From assembly GCA_963934295.1 (NCBI GenBank), contig CAWVXY010000064.1, positions 1-16,050 of the forward strand: a stretch of 16,050 nt of DNA, read 5' to 3'. How positions within the stretch are numbered: the first letter of the stretch is position 1; each line of letters begins with the position of its first letter. Under the pieces are notes generated by a model that worked only from the letters and a program-made list of their open reading frames with translations, ran no database searches and was not told the DNA's origin. This DNA is from Seribacter sp963934295 (GTDB lineage: Bacteria; Verrucomicrobiota; Verrucomicrobiia; Opitutales; Seribacteraceae). Of the stretch, positions 15,163-16,050 are shown in pieces. Position numbers and translations under genes: made by a program.

Positions 15163-15720
15163 ATGGAACTTTCAGAAGAAACACTTTCTAAAATTGAGGA
15201 TTTAATTCCCAAGTATCCTGAAAAGCGTAGTGCAGCTTTAATGGTTATTCATTTAGTGCAGGATGAATTGGGTGCAATTTCCGATGATGCTTGTTCTTGG
15301 ATTGCAGAAAAGTTGGAAGTTGAACCGATTAATATTAAAGAATTAATCACCTTTTACCCGATGCTCCGTGAAACCCCTTGGGGAAAAAAACATGTTCGAG
15401 TTTGTCGGACTCTACCCTGTGCCCTTCGCGGGTCTTATGGTACCTGTAAAGTTTTGGAAGAAAAACTGGGTGTAAAAGAAGGACATGTTCGGGAAGATGG
15501 TGAATTCTCAATTGAATTTATGGAATGTCTTGCAGATTGTGGAGAAGGACCCGTAGTCATGGTCGGTGAAGAAACTTTTGAAAATATTGAAGGTAAAAAT
15601 GCCGAGAAGTTTGCCGATTTATTGGTGAAGGAAAAATTAAATACCTCCAAAGAGTTTATTAGTTATGAAAATAACTTAGTTACCAAATCTCCTTCATCCA
15701 AAACAACCAAGAAGAAATGA
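15163..15720 (+). CDS. nuoE: NADH-quinone oxidoreductase subunit E (24 kDa)
   Basis: NuoE is a thioredoxin-fold subunit of the NADH dehydrogenase module holding the 2Fe-2S cluster N1a. The 185-residue product has the four ligands in the standard pattern: C81 and C86 (VCRTLPC), then C122 and C126 (ECLADCGEGPVVMV). The N-terminal helical part (EKRSAALMVIHLVQDELG) is typical. A Lys/Ser-rich tail of about 25 residues after position 160 is an extension of unknown role. It starts 8 bases after nuoD without a visible Shine-Dalgarno site, and overlaps nuoF by four bases. Confidence 0.97.
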   Translation: MELSEETLSKIEDLIPKYPEKRSAALMVIHLVQDELGAISDDACSWIAEKLEVEPINIKELITFYPMLRETPWGKKHVRVCRTLPCALRGSYGTCKVLEEKLGVKEGHVREDGEFSIEFMECLADCGEGPVVMVGEETFENIEGKNAEKFADLLVKEKLNTSKEFISYENNLVTKSPSSKTTKKK

Positions 15721-16050
15721 TCAAAAAAAAGACGCCTAAGGAAAGACGGATCATTCTAAAAAATGCTGATAATCCCGGCTACTCAAATAAGTTGGAATGT
15801 TATTTAAAGAATGACGGTTACGCGATGTTGAAAAAGGCTTTTAAAATGAAACCTGAAGAAATCGGGGAAGAAGTTTTAAAATCCGGAGTACGAGGTAGGG
15901 GAGGAGCAGGTTTCCCTGCGGGGATGAAATGGAAGTTTTTAGACCGAAAATCGGGTAAGCCCATTTATTTAATTTGCAATGCTGATGAATCGGAGCCTGG
16001 GACTTTTAAGGATAGGCAAATTATGCACAAGGATCCTCATCAATTAATTG
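15717..16050 (+). CDS. nuoF: NADH-quinone oxidoreductase subunit F, 3'-partial
   Basis: NuoF binds FMN, NADH and a 4Fe-4S cluster and takes electrons from NADH. The frame starts at ATG 15717, which overlaps the nuoE stop as ATGA, and runs off the window end; 111 codons are visible. Signatures present are SGVRGRGGAGFPAGMKW (the glycine-rich FMN/NADH loop) and CNADESEPGTFKDRQIMHKDPHQLI. The usual Glu in NADEGEP is preceded by Ser rather than Gly, a minor change. The cluster-binding cysteines lie beyond the window. Confidence 0.95.
   Translation, partial: MIKKKTPKERRIILKNADNPGYSNKLECYLKNDGYAMLKKAFKMKPEEIGEEVLKSGVRGRGGAGFPAGMKWKFLDRKSGKPIYLICNADESEPGTFKDRQIMHKDPHQLI

Overview
The window looks like a chromosomal segment of a marine-type Verrucomicrobiota bacterium, probably Opitutae. 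This is an inference from three things: a divergent FtsZ at the end of a ddl-ftsQ-ftsA-ftsZ cell-division cluster, a secreted peptidase with an aromatic C-terminal tail of a kind I associate with that group, and an AT-leaning composition with few Shine-Dalgarno sites. No marker gene settles the taxonomy.

Left part (1-5409, + strand): the distal end of a division and cell-wall (dcw) cluster. Genes are murB (5' end outside the window), ddl, ftsQ, ftsA and ftsZ, tightly spaced and all in one direction. MurB and Ddl make peptidoglycan precursors. FtsQ is the divisome linker, FtsA the membrane anchor, and FtsZ the ring GTPase. FtsZ keeps a textbook C-terminal FtsA-binding peptide but has unusual substitutions in the GTP-binding and catalytic loops.

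Middle part (5410-12445): an accessory envelope block. A secreted M23 metallopeptidase on the minus strand converges on ftsZ. Divergent from it is a small, apparently frameshifted secreted-protein gene, then a predicted outer-membrane beta-barrel protein, a stand-alone secreted FecR-domain protein, and a very large SOS1-like Na+/H+ antiporter. The antiporter carries an unusual insert of about 110 residues before its last membrane helix and a C-terminal cyclic-nucleotide-binding domain.

Right part (12519-16050): a tRNA-Ser(GGA) on the minus strand, then the start of a complex I operon, nuoB-nuoC-nuoD-nuoE-nuoF. The genes are closely packed or overlapping and nuoF is cut by the window end. nuoA is not at its usual place ahead of nuoB.

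I see no CRISPR array, insertion sequence, phage gene or recognisable defence system. The most notable points are the FtsZ active-site changes, the repeat-like insert in the antiporter, the frameshift in a T7 tract of the small secreted gene together with its N-terminal resemblance to the next gene, and terminator-like hairpins in the leader of the M23 gene.
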